Below, one piece after another: positions 47,052 through 57,664 of a stretch of DNA of 64,000 nt (positions are counted from its first letter, which is position 1; the number at the start of each line of letters is the position of its first letter). This DNA comes from Myxococcales bacterium (GTDB lineage: Bacteria; Myxococcota_A; UBA9160; UBA4427). The notes beneath the pieces are model-generated. The model saw only the letters and a program-made list of their open reading frames with translations. It was not told the origin of the DNA and ran no database searches. Position numbers and translations under genes: made by a program. The stretch is taken from NCBI GenBank assembly GCA_014240165.1, contig JAAZXM010000014.1, positions 1-64,000 of the forward strand, given 5' to 3'.

Positions 47052-48901
47052 GCGCGGCCCCGGTACTTTCGGCGGCGGAAACCGGGGACAGCCCCGTTCG
47101 CCACGCGCTTCGGCGCCTGTCGGTTTATCTGCGTCGCAATTCGATCTACTACAGCTTCTGGGCCCTGATTACCCTGGCCTATGTCGCGGCCTTCGTGGCT
47201 TTTCCCATGCTGGTGGGGTGGTCCATCGCGGGCGCCATGGACCCGGAACTGCCCAGCGAAGATCTGCAGATGCGTTTCCTGGCGCTGCTGGCTGTGGCCG
47301 TGGCGCGAGGGCTGCTTCGCTTCTTTTCACGGATGCTGGTCTTCACGGCCGCCCGCGAGGTCGAATACGAGATGCGCAACGACCTCTTTGCGCACTTGCA
47401 GCGGCTGCCCCAGTCGTTTTATTTCGACTGGAGAACCGGCGACCTGATGAGTCGCTGCGTGAACGATTTGAACGCTGTGCGGCTCATGCTCGGGCCCGGC
47501 CTGCTCTCCATCGTTCAGACACCCGTACTCTTTCTTGGTGTTCTGGCGGCGATGTTCGTCTTGGATCCGGTGCTCGCGACGCTGGTGCTGCTTCCCTATC
47601 CGCTCTTCATCGTGATTGCCCGGGTCTTCGGCACGGCACTTTATTCCAGGAGCCTGGCGGTTCAGGTTGGGCTCGCGGATCTCTCCAACCGTGTGCAGGA
47701 GGTGGTCTCCGGGATCTCCGTCGTCAAGGCGTACTCGATGGAGAAGGAGCAGGCGAGCCGTTTCCAGGAGACCAACGAAGAACTCTATCGCCGGGCCCTG
47801 CGTCTGGTTCTGATCAACGGGGCGATGCCCACGATCACGGGCCTGCTCCCGGCTGTGGCCATGTGGGTGGTCCTGATCGTTGGGGGTTCTTCCATCAGCA
47901 AGGGGGAAATGGGGGTCGCGGAGTTCTTCACCTTCGCGATGTATATCTGGGACCTGACTTTTCCCACGTTCATCATGGGCTGGGTGGTGGCGCTGGTGCA
48001 GCGGGGCTCGGCGGCGATGCAACGGATCGACGAGGTGCTGTCGGTGGAGCCCTCGATCCGCGACCACAGCGAACTCGAATCCGTCGAATCCCTGCGCGGA
48101 GAGATCGAGTTTCGGGGGCTCAGCTTTCGCTATCACGCCGACGATTTCGAGCCGGCGCTGAAGGACCTGCACTTGCGCGTGCCGGCGGGCAGTTCCCTGG
48201 GCGTCGTGGGGGGTGTGGGTTCAGGGAAGACCACTCTGGCCTCGGTGATTCCGCGGCTTTACGAAGTCGAGGACGGGCAAGTCTTCTTGGACGGCTTCGA
48301 TATCAACCGGCTTCCCCTGAAAATCCTGCGTTCGAGCATCTCGATGGTGCCCCAGGATTCCTTCCTCTTCTCCACGCGCCTGGCGGACAATATCGCCTAC
48401 GGGCTGCCCGAGGACGCGCCTGCGGAGCAGGTGAGGGAGGCAGCGGAAATGGCCCAACTCGCCAAGGATATTCATGAATTGCCCGAGGGATTCGAGACCC
48501 TGGTCGGCGAGCGGGGGGTGATGCTGTCCGGCGGGCAACGCCAGCGGGCCGCCCTGGCTCGGGCCCTGGCGCTTCGTCCCAGCATCCTGATTCTCGATGA
48601 CACCCTATCGGCGGTGGATGCCGAAACCGAAGCGGCGATTCAATCCGGGCTCGAGGAGGTCTTCGAGGGGCGGACCGTGGTGGTCGTGGCGTCCCGGGTC
48701 AGCACCGTGCGGGATTGCGATCAGATCGTTGTCCTCGAGGAGGGCCGGATCGCGGAAATCGGTGGGCACGAGGAATTGGTGGCGGCCGGTGGGCTCTACT
48801 CGCGGCTGGCCAGCGAGCAGGCCGCGGCCGAACGCCGGCGGCAAATCGAATCGGACCTTGGGGGCAGCCGGGAGAGCGGCGAGGGGGGGCAGGCCTCGTG
48901 A
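47048..48901 (+). CDS. ABC exporter half-transporter (degenerate NBD partner)
   Basis: GTG start overlapping the GT2 stop; TMD plus NBD: VVGGVGSGKTTLASVI, MLSGGQRQRAALARAL, ILILDDTLSAVD, VVVASRVSTV. Confidence 0.92.
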   Translation: MSAAPVLSAAETGDSPVRHALRRLSVYLRRNSIYYSFWALITLAYVAAFVAFPMLVGWSIAGAMDPELPSEDLQMRFLALLAVAVARGLLRFFSRMLVFTAAREVEYEMRNDLFAHLQRLPQSFYFDWRTGDLMSRCVNDLNAVRLMLGPGLLSIVQTPVLFLGVLAAMFVLDPVLATLVLLPYPLFIVIARVFGTALYSRSLAVQVGLADLSNRVQEVVSGISVVKAYSMEKEQASRFQETNEELYRRALRLVLINGAMPTITGLLPAVAMWVVLIVGGSSISKGEMGVAEFFTFAMYIWDLTFPTFIMGWVVALVQRGSAAMQRIDEVLSVEPSIRDHSELESVESLRGEIEFRGLSFRYHADDFEPALKDLHLRVPAGSSLGVVGGVGSGKTTLASVIPRLYEVEDGQVFLDGFDINRLPLKILRSSISMVPQDSFLFSTRLADNIAYGLPEDAPAEQVREAAEMAQLAKDIHELPEGFETLVGERGVMLSGGQRQRAALARALALRPSILILDDTLSAVDAETEAAIQSGLEEVFEGRTVVVVASRVSTVRDCDQIVVLEEGRIAEIGGHEELVAAGGLYSRLASEQAAAERRRQIESDLGGSRESGEGGQAS

Positions 48902-50745
48902 GCGATCTCTTCTACGAAGAGGAGGCCCTGGGCAAGGCGTACGATACCCGCCTGCTGGTTCTGCTTTGGCGCTACGTCTCGCCCTACCGGTGGCAGGTGG
49001 CGGTGACGCTGTTGATGGTGCTTCCCATTTTCCTGGTCGAACTCGCCCCGGCCTGGATTATCAAGACCGGGCTCGACCACGCATTCCAGCCGGTGCAGAC
49101 GGGCGAGGACCTGAGCGCGGCGGCGTCCTGGGTCTTCGACCCGCCCCTGGGTCTTTCGACCCTGGCCTGGCTGGCTTTTCTTTACCTGCTCGTGGCCCTG
49201 ATCGGGATGGGTTTGCAATTCGCCCACATGGTCTTGATGGCGGTGACGGGTCAGTCCGCGATGCGGGATGTTCGCCGGGCCGTCTTCGACAAGATCCAGG
49301 AACTCCACCTTGGATTCTTCGATGGCTATCCGGTGGGGCGGCTGGTGACCCGGGCAACGAACGACGTCGAGAACGTGGCGGAAATGTTTACAGCCGGCGT
49401 CGTGGCGTTGATCAGCGATGTCTTCAAGATGGTCGGCTTCGCGGTGGTGCTCTTCTATATCAATCCGAAACTCGCCCTGGCGACATTCGCGGCGATTCCC
49501 TTCCTCGCGGTGGCGGCGGTGATCTTTCGCCTGAAGGTGCGCGAGGCCTTTCGCGCCGTGCGCGTTCGCATCGCCCGTATCAACGCGCATATCCAGGAAA
49601 CCATCAGCGGCATGAAGGTGGTTCAGCTCTTTACCCGGGAAGCCCGGAATATGCGTGAATTCGACCGCATGAACGCGGATCATCGAGATGCCTGGAACCA
49701 GTCGATTCGCTACGACGCGCTGCTCTTCGCCGTGGTCGAGACCGTCAGCGGAGTCACGATCGCGGTGATCATCTGGGTGGGAACAGGACTCGTGGAAGCC
49801 GGTGTCCTCTACCAGTTCATCGACTATATGCGGCGTTTCTTGCGGCCCTTGCAGGATCTGTCGGCCAAGTATTCGGTGATGCAATCCTCCATGGCGAGTA
49901 GCGAGCGAATTTTTCAATTGCTCCACACGGACATCGCCATCGAAGACCCGGATTGGGGCGCCGAGCTTCCCGCGCCCGTTCAGAGATTGGGTTCGGTGGA
50001 ATTCGAGGGGGTCTGGTTCGCCTACCAGGGAGAGGATTGGGTGTTGCGGGATCTCTCCTTCAAGGTCGAACCGGGTCAGCGGGTGGCCTTTGTGGGTGCA
50101 ACCGGTGCGGGCAAGACCACGGTGATCAACCTGCTCTCCCGTTTCTACGAGGTGACCCGGGGGCGAGTCCTGGTGGACGGGGTGGACGTGCGAAATATTC
50201 CCCAGGGCGAATTGCGGGCCCGGGTGGCGACGGTGCTCCAGGATGTCTTTCTTTTCAGCGGCACGGTGAGCGACAATATTTTGCTGGGGAGAGAGGATAT
50301 CGGGTCTGCCGAGGTCGAACGCGCGGCGCGGGCCGTGAGGGCCCACGAGTTCATCGAGCGTCTCCCCCAGGGCTACGAGACCGAACTTCGAGAGCGGGGC
50401 TCGAACCTCTCCGCGGGCCAGCGTCAGTTGCTCTCTTTTGCCCGGGCACTGGCCCACGACGCCGAGATCCTGGTTCTCGACGAGGCCACGAGTTCCATCG
50501 ACAGCGAGACCGAGGCCATGATCCAGCAGGGCATTCACGCCCTGATGCAGGGGCGGACCGCCATCGCGATTGCCCACCGGCTGTCGACCATTCGGGATGT
50601 GGACCGGATTTACGTTCTTCACCACGGCGAGCTCGTCGAGTCCGGCTCCCACGAAGAGTTGATTGCCCTCGGGGGAAGCTACCGACGGCTCTATTCTCTC
50701 CAGGCCGAACTCGAACTGGCCCAAGTGGAGGCGCCGGCCGGCTGA
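48898..50745 (+). CDS. ABC exporter half-transporter (canonical NBD partner)
   Basis: 4-nt overlap with the preceding gene; FVGATGAGKTTVINLL, NLSAGQRQLLSFARAL, ILVLDEATSSID, IAIAHRLSTI. Confidence 0.92.
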   Translation: MSDLFYEEEALGKAYDTRLLVLLWRYVSPYRWQVAVTLLMVLPIFLVELAPAWIIKTGLDHAFQPVQTGEDLSAAASWVFDPPLGLSTLAWLAFLYLLVALIGMGLQFAHMVLMAVTGQSAMRDVRRAVFDKIQELHLGFFDGYPVGRLVTRATNDVENVAEMFTAGVVALISDVFKMVGFAVVLFYINPKLALATFAAIPFLAVAAVIFRLKVREAFRAVRVRIARINAHIQETISGMKVVQLFTREARNMREFDRMNADHRDAWNQSIRYDALLFAVVETVSGVTIAVIIWVGTGLVEAGVLYQFIDYMRRFLRPLQDLSAKYSVMQSSMASSERIFQLLHTDIAIEDPDWGAELPAPVQRLGSVEFEGVWFAYQGEDWVLRDLSFKVEPGQRVAFVGATGAGKTTVINLLSRFYEVTRGRVLVDGVDVRNIPQGELRARVATVLQDVFLFSGTVSDNILLGREDIGSAEVERAARAVRAHEFIERLPQGYETELRERGSNLSAGQRQLLSFARALAHDAEILVLDEATSSIDSETEAMIQQGIHALMQGRTAIAIAHRLSTIRDVDRIYVLHHGELVESGSHEELIALGGSYRRLYSLQAELELAQVEAPAG

Positions 50746-51022
50746 GCACGGCCGGGTGGACGGCGAAATATCGACCGGATGGGTGAAACGCCCTCAATTG
50801 GCTTGCGAAGTCCGGGCCGGGAGTGGTACCTAGAGAACACCCCCCGAACTGATCCAAGCGTGCATCATCATTATTGAATTTCGTCCTCCGGACTGGGTGG
50901 GATCGGTGCTGTCAAGCCGATCCGGGATACCCCCAGGGACGGGTCAGCGGGCGAGGGTAGGTTCCAGCGAGGTCGCTTCCCCAACGGGGCCGCGGCCTTC
51001 GATTCGAGCAATCGAGGAATCG

Positions 51023-54000
51023 GTGCGAATCAAGTCTCTGCAGCTTCAAGGCTTCAAGTCGTTCGTCGACCGCACGACGTTCACGTTCAAGGATGGCGTG
51101 ACCGCCGTGGTGGGTCCGAACGGTTGCGGAAAATCCAACGTGGCCGACGCGGTGCGTTGGGTGATGGGTGAGCAGTCCGCCCGGCGATTGCGCGGCAAGG
51201 CGATGGACGACGTCATCTTCGGCGGATCCGCCAATCGACCGCCCATTGGGATGGCCGAAGTCGTGCTCTCCTTCGAGAACTCCGCGGGCAAGGCACCCGC
51301 CGAATATGCCGAATACGCCGAGATCGAAATTTGTCGCCGGTTGTATCGTTCGGGGGAGTCCGAGTACCTCATCAATAAATCCCCGGTCAGGCTCAAGGAC
51401 GTCAGTGATTTCTTCCGTGACACGGGCGTCGGTGCCAAGGGCCATACCATCGTCGAGCAGGGCAAGGTGGCCGAGGTGGTTTCCGCCAAGGCGGAGGATC
51501 GGCGGCTCCTGATCGAGGAGGCGGCCGGCATCGCCAAGTACAAGGCGCGCCGCCGCGAGGCCGAAAGCAAGATCAAGTCCACCGAGCAAAACCTGGACCG
51601 GGTCAGCGACGTCCTGGGAGAGATCCGTCGCCAGATCAGTTCCCTTGAGCGCCAGGCGAGAAAGGCCGCGCGCTACAAGCGGCTCAAGGAGACCCAGAGG
51701 ATCCTGGAGCTGTCCGTGGCGCGAGACGATCGGGCCGAGTTGCTCACCGAGACCGGCGCTGCCAAGGGGAGCCTGACCCAGCTGCGCGATGCGACCACGG
51801 TGCTTTCGACGCAACTGGCCGAGCGCGAGTTGGGGCTCGAGGAAAAAAGAATCGGTCTCACCGAGGCCGAGAAATCGGTCAGCCAGGGTTCCGAGCGGCT
51901 CTATGGCCTGAGGAGCGAGATCAAGGACCTCGAAGGCCAGATCGAATTGGGCCGCCGAGAATGTGAGAACATCGCCGAAAGCAATGAGGGTCGGCGGCGA
52001 GAACTCGATCAACTCCGGGAGCAACTCACCCAGGTCGAAGCCGAAGCCGTGGAGGCTCGGCAGGAACTCGACCAACTCGAACAAGTCGTCCAAGGTCAGC
52101 AGACCAACGTCGATGCCGCGGAAGCGGAGGTTGCGGCGTCCGAGTCCGAGTCCGCCGCCTCGGATGCGGAACGTGAGGCGGCGCACGATGCCCAGGTCGC
52201 TCTCCTTACCGCTCTTGCGCGAGGGGACGATCGGATTGCTGCGCTGGGTGATATGCGGGCCGCCCTGGACCAGCGATTGCGTTCGGTGGACCGGGATGAC
52301 GAAGAACAACAGACGGCAGCCAGCGAACTCGTCGGGGAAGAAGGCGAGTTGGAGCGCGAACTCCGCAGCCTCCTTGGGGATCGAGATCGGTTCCAGGAGC
52401 AGCTGATCGTTTCCCTGCGGCATCAGGAGCGATCGGCGGAGACGCTGGCGACAGCCACCTCCGCTCTTCAGGATAAGCGCGAGCGCTTCGGCGCCCGCAG
52501 TGCTCGATTGACCTCGCTCAAGGAATTGCTGGAGGGCAAGGAAGACCTCGAGCCGGGAACCCGTCATATCATGGCCGAGGGCGCCGAGGCGGCGGATCGC
52601 TACGGCGTGCGCGGCCTGGTGCGGGAGCTCCTGGACGTGGACAACAGGGCGGTGACCGCAGTGGGGGCTGTCCTTGCCCATCGCTCGGACGCGTTGGTCT
52701 TGGAGTCCGGCGCCAAGGTGATGGACGCCCTCGATGCCCTTCGCGCCGCAGAGGCGGGGCGCGGCGTTTTCCTCCTCGATGCGGCGGATGAACCCGTCTC
52801 GGGGATCGTTCCCCTGGGCGAGCCGATCCTCGAATTCGTTCAGCCCCATCCGGGCCACGAAAACCTCGCCCAGCGCCTCCTCGGAGGTGTCTACCTGGTG
52901 GACAGCCTGGCGGAGCCCCTGGACCTCTATGGAACGACTTCCCTGCCCGCGACCTTCGTGACATGGGACGGCGACATGGTGACCGCGGAAGGGCTCGTCA
53001 CGGGCGGAGGCCAGGGCGGGGCCACGGGATCCCTGGGCCGGCAAGCGGAGGTGAGGGCATTGGAGGTCGAGGTGGACGCGCTCTCGGCCGAGGTCAAGCA
53101 ACTCGAGGCCGCCCACGGCAACGCCGTGGTCGAACTCGATACGGCGAACCAGGAACTCGACAATATGCGCAGCCGGCATCACACGGCTGCGCTCGCCGTG
53201 GCGACCCACGAGAAAGATCTCCAGCGGGCGTCGGAACGCCGGAAATCCGTCGGTGAAGCCCGGGAGACCCGCGTCATGGAACGGGCGGAACTGGTCGCCG
53301 AGACCGAGACCCTGGCCGAAGAGCAGGTGGCCCTTCAGGCGCAACTCGAAACCTGGCGCGAGCAGCGGACCCAGGGGCAGGCTGCGCTCGATACGTTGGG
53401 GCTCAAGCATGGCTCATTGGGAAGAGAACTCGCTCGTCGCCAAACGCGCTTGACCGAGTTGCGGGTGGCCCATAACAGTCGCATCGAGCATCGAGACCGC
53501 CTCTCCGAGACGGTTTCGCGTTTCGACAGTTCGACTCGGGAAACCGCCGAATGGATCTCGCGCCGCGAGCAGGAGATTCGTTCAGGCGTGGCGCGAACCG
53601 AGGAACTCGAATCCGAGCGGGTGCAATCCGAGTCGGGTCTGGAAGAGCGGCTCGTCTCCGAAGAGGCCGCACGGGTGGAGAACGATTCCGCGCGGGATGC
53701 GTACGAGCGAGAGTCCCAGAGCGTGCGGGAGTTCGACGAAAGCCTGCGCGATCTGCGGAGCGAGCTGACGGCCCGACAGGAAGAGTCGACTGCCGCCGAG
53801 CTGCAGCTACGCGAGAGCGAGATGCGCCTGGAACATCAGCTCGGCCAGATTCGCGAGCGCTGGGGCGTGGATCTCACCACCTGGGAACTGCCGCCTCTCG
53901 AGGAAGCGCCCGCCGCTCCCGGTGAAGCCTCCGCCGCCGAAGCCGAGGTGGCCGCGCGTTTGCGCGCTGCCGAGGCCGGCTCTGAAGACAATGAACCTGG

Positions 54001-54754
54001 AAATAATGAAGAGGGCGCTGACCCGAGCGCGAGCGGCCTGATGGGCAGCGCCGATACGGCCAATGCGCTGAAGGAAGCGCGCAAGAACGCCGAGCTGGCC
54101 CGGAGTCCGAAAGAGGAGCGCGAGAGCGAACTCGCAAATCTCCAGAAGGCCCTGGAATCCCTGGGCGAAGTCAACGTGGGAGCCATCGAGGAGCACGAGG
54201 AACTCAGCGAGCGTTTTCGCTTTCTGTCGGAACAGCAACTCGACCTGCAGCAGACGATCGAATCCCTGCGCGAAGCCATCGCCCGGATCAACCGGACCAG
54301 CCGGCGCCGTTTCCGGGAAACCTTCGAGGCGGTCAGCAAACGCTTCTCAGAGAATTTTCCGCGCCTGTTCGGTGGGGGAAAGGCGAGTCTCCAGCTCACC
54401 GAGGCCGAAGACATTCTCGAGGCGGGCATCGACATCATGGCCATGCCACCGGGCAAGCGCCTCCAGAACGTGAATCTCCTCTCGGGCGGCGAAAAGACCA
54501 TGACGGCGTTGGCCCTGCTGGTCGCGATTTTCCAGGTCCGCCCCTCACCCTTCTTCCTGCTCGACGAGGTGGACGCGGCCTTGGACGACGCCAACGTGGG
54601 CCGCTTCAACGGCCTGATCACGGATATGGCCGCGGTGTCGCAATTCCTGGTCATTACCCATAACAAGCGGACCATCGAGGTCGCCGACGTCCTCTACGGC
54701 GTGACCATGGAGCAGAAGGGCGTCAGCAAATTGGTCGGGGTGGAGCTGAGCTAG
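51023..54754 (+). CDS. smc: Chromosome segregation protein SMC
   Basis: MRIKSLQLQGFKSFVDRTTFTFKDGVTAVVGPNGCGKSNVADAVRWVMGEQS, long coiled coils and hinge, NLLSGGEKTMTALALLVAIFQVRPSPFFLLDEVDAALDDANV. Confidence 0.96.
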   Translation: MRIKSLQLQGFKSFVDRTTFTFKDGVTAVVGPNGCGKSNVADAVRWVMGEQSARRLRGKAMDDVIFGGSANRPPIGMAEVVLSFENSAGKAPAEYAEYAEIEICRRLYRSGESEYLINKSPVRLKDVSDFFRDTGVGAKGHTIVEQGKVAEVVSAKAEDRRLLIEEAAGIAKYKARRREAESKIKSTEQNLDRVSDVLGEIRRQISSLERQARKAARYKRLKETQRILELSVARDDRAELLTETGAAKGSLTQLRDATTVLSTQLAERELGLEEKRIGLTEAEKSVSQGSERLYGLRSEIKDLEGQIELGRRECENIAESNEGRRRELDQLREQLTQVEAEAVEARQELDQLEQVVQGQQTNVDAAEAEVAASESESAASDAEREAAHDAQVALLTALARGDDRIAALGDMRAALDQRLRSVDRDDEEQQTAASELVGEEGELERELRSLLGDRDRFQEQLIVSLRHQERSAETLATATSALQDKRERFGARSARLTSLKELLEGKEDLEPGTRHIMAEGAEAADRYGVRGLVRELLDVDNRAVTAVGAVLAHRSDALVLESGAKVMDALDALRAAEAGRGVFLLDAADEPVSGIVPLGEPILEFVQPHPGHENLAQRLLGGVYLVDSLAEPLDLYGTTSLPATFVTWDGDMVTAEGLVTGGGQGGATGSLGRQAEVRALEVEVDALSAEVKQLEAAHGNAVVELDTANQELDNMRSRHHTAALAVATHEKDLQRASERRKSVGEARETRVMERAELVAETETLAEEQVALQAQLETWREQRTQGQAALDTLGLKHGSLGRELARRQTRLTELRVAHNSRIEHRDRLSETVSRFDSSTRETAEWISRREQEIRSGVARTEELESERVQSESGLEERLVSEEAARVENDSARDAYERESQSVREFDESLRDLRSELTARQEESTAAELQLRESEMRLEHQLGQIRERWGVDLTTWELPPLEEAPAAPGEASAAEAEVAARLRAAEAGSEDNEPGNNEEGADPSASGLMGSADTANALKEARKNAELARSPKEERESELANLQKALESLGEVNVGAIEEHEELSERFRFLSEQQLDLQQTIESLREAIARINRTSRRRFRETFEAVSKRFSENFPRLFGGGKASLQLTEAEDILEAGIDIMAMPPGKRLQNVNLLSGGEKTMTALALLVAIFQVRPSPFFLLDEVDAALDDANVGRFNGLITDMAAVSQFLVITHNKRTIEVADVLYGVTMEQKGVSKLVGVELS

Positions 54755-54835
54755 CCCCAGGGCCCCCGGGTGCCAAAACCGGGAAAGCTGGGCAGGAGTG
54801 GAATCGGCTCGGTCGTCTTCTATTCTCCGGCGCCT

Positions 54836-56137
54836 ATGGAACCGACTCCGTCCTGGATCTCTCCCGAAGTTTTCGTCTGGCTGCGCGAGAACGCCCGCGT
54901 GGCCGCGCTCTTCATCCTCTTCGCCCCGGGCGCCGTTGCCCTGCTGGCCGAAGCGATCTGGCCCCGTCAGCAAAGCCAGCCGGCGCCGGAAGAGCCGCCC
55001 CGTACTGAGCCGCCCCGTACCGAGCCGCCCAGTACCGAGCTGCCCAGTACCGAACCGCCCAGTACCGAACCGCTCAGTACCGAACCGCTCAGTGCAGAGC
55101 CGGCCAGTCTAGAGCCGGCGGAACCCGTTCCGGCCCCCGCTCCCGAAGCGGTTCCCGAGCCTGTCGCGGTCAGCGAACCCGCGCCCGCGCCGCCCCCGGT
55201 GGCCGAGGCCATCCCGCCCGAGCCCGCGCCAGCCCCGGTGTCCTTGCGCGAGCGCCTGGCGCGAACCAGTGAAACCCTGGTGGGCCGACTCGGGGCTGTT
55301 CTGGGAGGGCGCCCCCTGGATGCCGAGCTCATGGATGAGCTCGAGGCCGCGCTCTTTACCGCGGATCTCGGCGTTGCCACCGCGGAGTCCCTGCTCGAGC
55401 GCGTGAAAAAGGAAGCCACAGGCGCCGACGCCAGCCGGGTGCGGGAGATCCTGCGCGATTCCATCCTGGAGAAGCTCAACCGCGTCGAACCCAAGGCGAG
55501 CGAGCAGGTGTCGGGGGGGCCGCCGCATGTTGTCCTGGTATTGGGTGTCAACGGTTCAGGCAAGACAACGACCATCGGCAAACTCGCCGCCCGCCACGCA
55601 GCCGAGGGCCGGAAGGTAGTGCTGGGCGCCGCGGATACTTTTAGAGCGGCCGCGATCGATCAGCTGCAGGTGTGGGGAGAGCGGGTGGGCTGCACGGTGG
55701 TCGCCGGAGAGCCCGGAGGCGATCCCGCCGCGGTGGCCTTCGATACCGTCAAGGCCGCGGTCGCCGAAGAGGCCGATATTGCGTTGATCGATACGGCGGG
55801 CCGGCTTCAGACCAAGAAGCCCTTGATGGAGGAACTCGGAAAGATCGCCCGGGTGCTCGGCCGCGATGTTCCGGGTGCACCGCACGAAACCCTGCTCGTA
55901 TTGGATTCCAATACCGGCCAGAATGCGATCTCCCAGACCCGGCTCTTTACCGAGGTGACCGAGGTGACGGGCCTGGTTCTGACCAAGCTCGATGGGAGCG
56001 CCAAGGGGGGCGTGATCGTCGGCCTTGCCGACGAATTCGGCATTCCCGTACAGTTCGTCGGGGTCGGTGAGGGCATCGAGGATCTGCGGAATTTTCAGGC
56101 AGCCGAATTCGTCGACGCGCTCTTCGGCGACGCCTAG
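54836..56137 (+). CDS. ftsY: Signal recognition particle receptor FtsY with N-terminal TM and Pro/Glu repeat linker
   Basis: VLVLGVNGSGKTTTIGKLA, DTFRAAAIDQL, ALIDTAGRLQTKKPLMEEL, LTKLDGSAKGG; N-term hydrophobic AALFILFAPGAVALLAEAIW. Confidence 0.95.
   Translation: MEPTPSWISPEVFVWLRENARVAALFILFAPGAVALLAEAIWPRQQSQPAPEEPPRTEPPRTEPPSTELPSTEPPSTEPLSTEPLSAEPASLEPAEPVPAPAPEAVPEPVAVSEPAPAPPPVAEAIPPEPAPAPVSLRERLARTSETLVGRLGAVLGGRPLDAELMDELEAALFTADLGVATAESLLERVKKEATGADASRVREILRDSILEKLNRVEPKASEQVSGGPPHVVLVLGVNGSGKTTTIGKLAARHAAEGRKVVLGAADTFRAAAIDQLQVWGERVGCTVVAGEPGGDPAAVAFDTVKAAVAEEADIALIDTAGRLQTKKPLMEELGKIARVLGRDVPGAPHETLLVLDSNTGQNAISQTRLFTEVTEVTGLVLTKLDGSAKGGVIVGLADEFGIPVQFVGVGEGIEDLRNFQAAEFVDALFGDA
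54992..55111 (+). repeat. In-frame 15-bp minisatellite (8 units) within ftsY
   Basis: Consecutive units gagccgccccgtact, gagccgccccgtacc, gagccgcccagtacc, gagctgcccagtacc, gaaccgcccagtacc, gaaccgctcagtacc, gaaccgctcagtgca, gagccggccagtcta, encoding E-P-P-(R/S)-T-like pentapeptides. Confidence 0.95.
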
Positions 56138-56173
56138 GCGGGAATTGGGGATGGCCATGAGGGGGACGAGGCT

Positions 56174-57664
56174 TTGAGCCGCTACGTACTCGCGCTCGAC
56201 CAGGGGACGACCTCGTCCCGGGCTCTGCTCTTCGATCACGGGGGAGGCGTGGTGGCCGTCGACCAATACGAGTTCGGCCAATCGTTTCCCGAACCCGGCT
56301 GGGTGGAGCACGATCCCGAGGAAATCTGGGAGAGTCAACTCAGAGCCGCCCGAGGCGTATTGGAGAAGGCGGGGGTCGCGGTTTCGGACCTGGTCGCCCT
56401 GGGCATTACGAACCAGCGCGAGACCACCGTGGTTTGGGAGCGCGACAGCGGTCGACCGATCCATCCCGCCATCGTCTGGCAGTCGCGCCAGAGCATGGCG
56501 ATTTGTGAAGTTTTGCGTGGCCGGGGTCTCGAGGATGAGGTCAAGAGGCGCACCGGTCTGGTGATCGACGCGTATTTTTCGGGGACCAAGGCGCGCTTCA
56601 TTCTCGACGCGGTGGAGGGTGCGCAGAAGAGGGCCGAGGCGGGTGAACTGTGTTTCGGAACGGTGGACAGCTGGCTGCTCTACAAATTGACCGAGGGCCG
56701 GGTTCATGCCACCGAGTATTCGAACGCTTCGCGCACGCTCCTCTACAACATTCATGAGCGGAAATGGGACGAGTTCATGCTCTCGGCCCTGGATATCCCG
56801 GCAGCAATGCTGCCCGAGGTGCGCGATAGCAGCGGCGAGTTTGGTATCGCGAGTGCCCGCTGGCTGGGCGGGGAAGTTCCGGTGGCGGGCATCGCTGGGG
56901 ATCAACAGGCCGCGCTTTTCGGCCAGGGTTGTTTCGAGAGCGGACAACTGAAGAACACCTATGGAACGGGCTGCTTCCTGCTGATGAATACGGGCAATGA
57001 GCCCGCTACCTCCGAGTCGGGACTGCTCACCACCCTGGCCTGGGGCTTGGACGGAGAGGTGGAGTACGCGTTGGAGGGCAGCGTCTTCGTCGCCGGGGCC
57101 GCGGTTCAATGGCTGCGCGATGGGCTGGGCCTGATCGAGAACGCAGCGGAGAGCGAGGCGGCGGCACGCTCGGTCCCGGATACGGGCGGGGTCTACCTGG
57201 TGCCGGCCTTCACGGGCCTGGGCGCCCCTTATTGGGACGAGCGGGCCCGGGGCGTGCTGGTGGGCTTGACCCGGGGAACGGGCCGGGAGCACATCGTGCG
57301 CGCGGGCCTCGAATCCATCGCTTTCAGCAGTCGGGACGTGGTGGACGCCATGGTGGCGGATGCCGGACTCTCCCTGGATAGCCTGCGCGTGGATGGCGGT
57401 GCGTGTGAGAACGATTTTCTGATGCAATTTCAGGCCGATATCCTGGGGCTCACGGTGGAGCGGCCCGAAGTACTCGAGGTGACCGCCATGGGGGCCGCTG
57501 CCCTGGCGGGATTGGGGGTGGGCTTCTGGCGTGATCGGGCCGATCTCGAGGCCTCCAAGGGGCCCCTCACCCGCTTCGAGCCGAGCCTGGGAGAGGACCA
57601 GCGGCAATCGCTTTACCGCGACTGGTTGCGCGCGGTGGAACGCTCACGGGAGTGGGCCGACTAG
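56174..57664 (+). CDS. glpK: Glycerol kinase
   Basis: TTG start; [86 protein letters not shown]. Confidence 0.96.
   Translation: MSRYVLALDQGTTSSRALLFDHGGGVVAVDQYEFGQSFPEPGWVEHDPEEIWESQLRAARGVLEKAGVAVSDLVALGITNQRETTVVWERDSGRPIHPAIVWQSRQSMAICEVLRGRGLEDEVKRRTGLVIDAYFSGTKARFILDAVEGAQKRAEAGELCFGTVDSWLLYKLTEGRVHATEYSNASRTLLYNIHERKWDEFMLSALDIPAAMLPEVRDSSGEFGIASARWLGGEVPVAGIAGDQQAALFGQGCFESGQLKNTYGTGCFLLMNTGNEPATSESGLLTTLAWGLDGEVEYALEGSVFVAGAAVQWLRDGLGLIENAAESEAAARSVPDTGGVYLVPAFTGLGAPYWDERARGVLVGLTRGTGREHIVRAGLESIAFSSRDVVDAMVADAGLSLDSLRVDGGACENDFLMQFQADILGLTVERPEVLEVTAMGAAALAGLGVGFWRDRADLEASKGPLTRFEPSLGEDQRQSLYRDWLRAVERSREWAD

Noticed and set aside
48796-50724. 642-aa minus-strand ORF
   Set aside because: Antisense shadow of the ABC transporter gene at 48898-50745.
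50912-53410. 832-aa minus-strand ORF
   Set aside because: Antisense to smc, whose ABC head motifs are unambiguous on the plus strand.
54992-55111. Possible CRISPR-like direct repeat
   Set aside because: Units are contiguous without spacers and are in frame inside ftsY, so it is a coding minisatellite.
55556-57607. 683-aa minus-strand ORF
   Set aside because: Spans the antisense of both ftsY and glpK; no plausible protein features.
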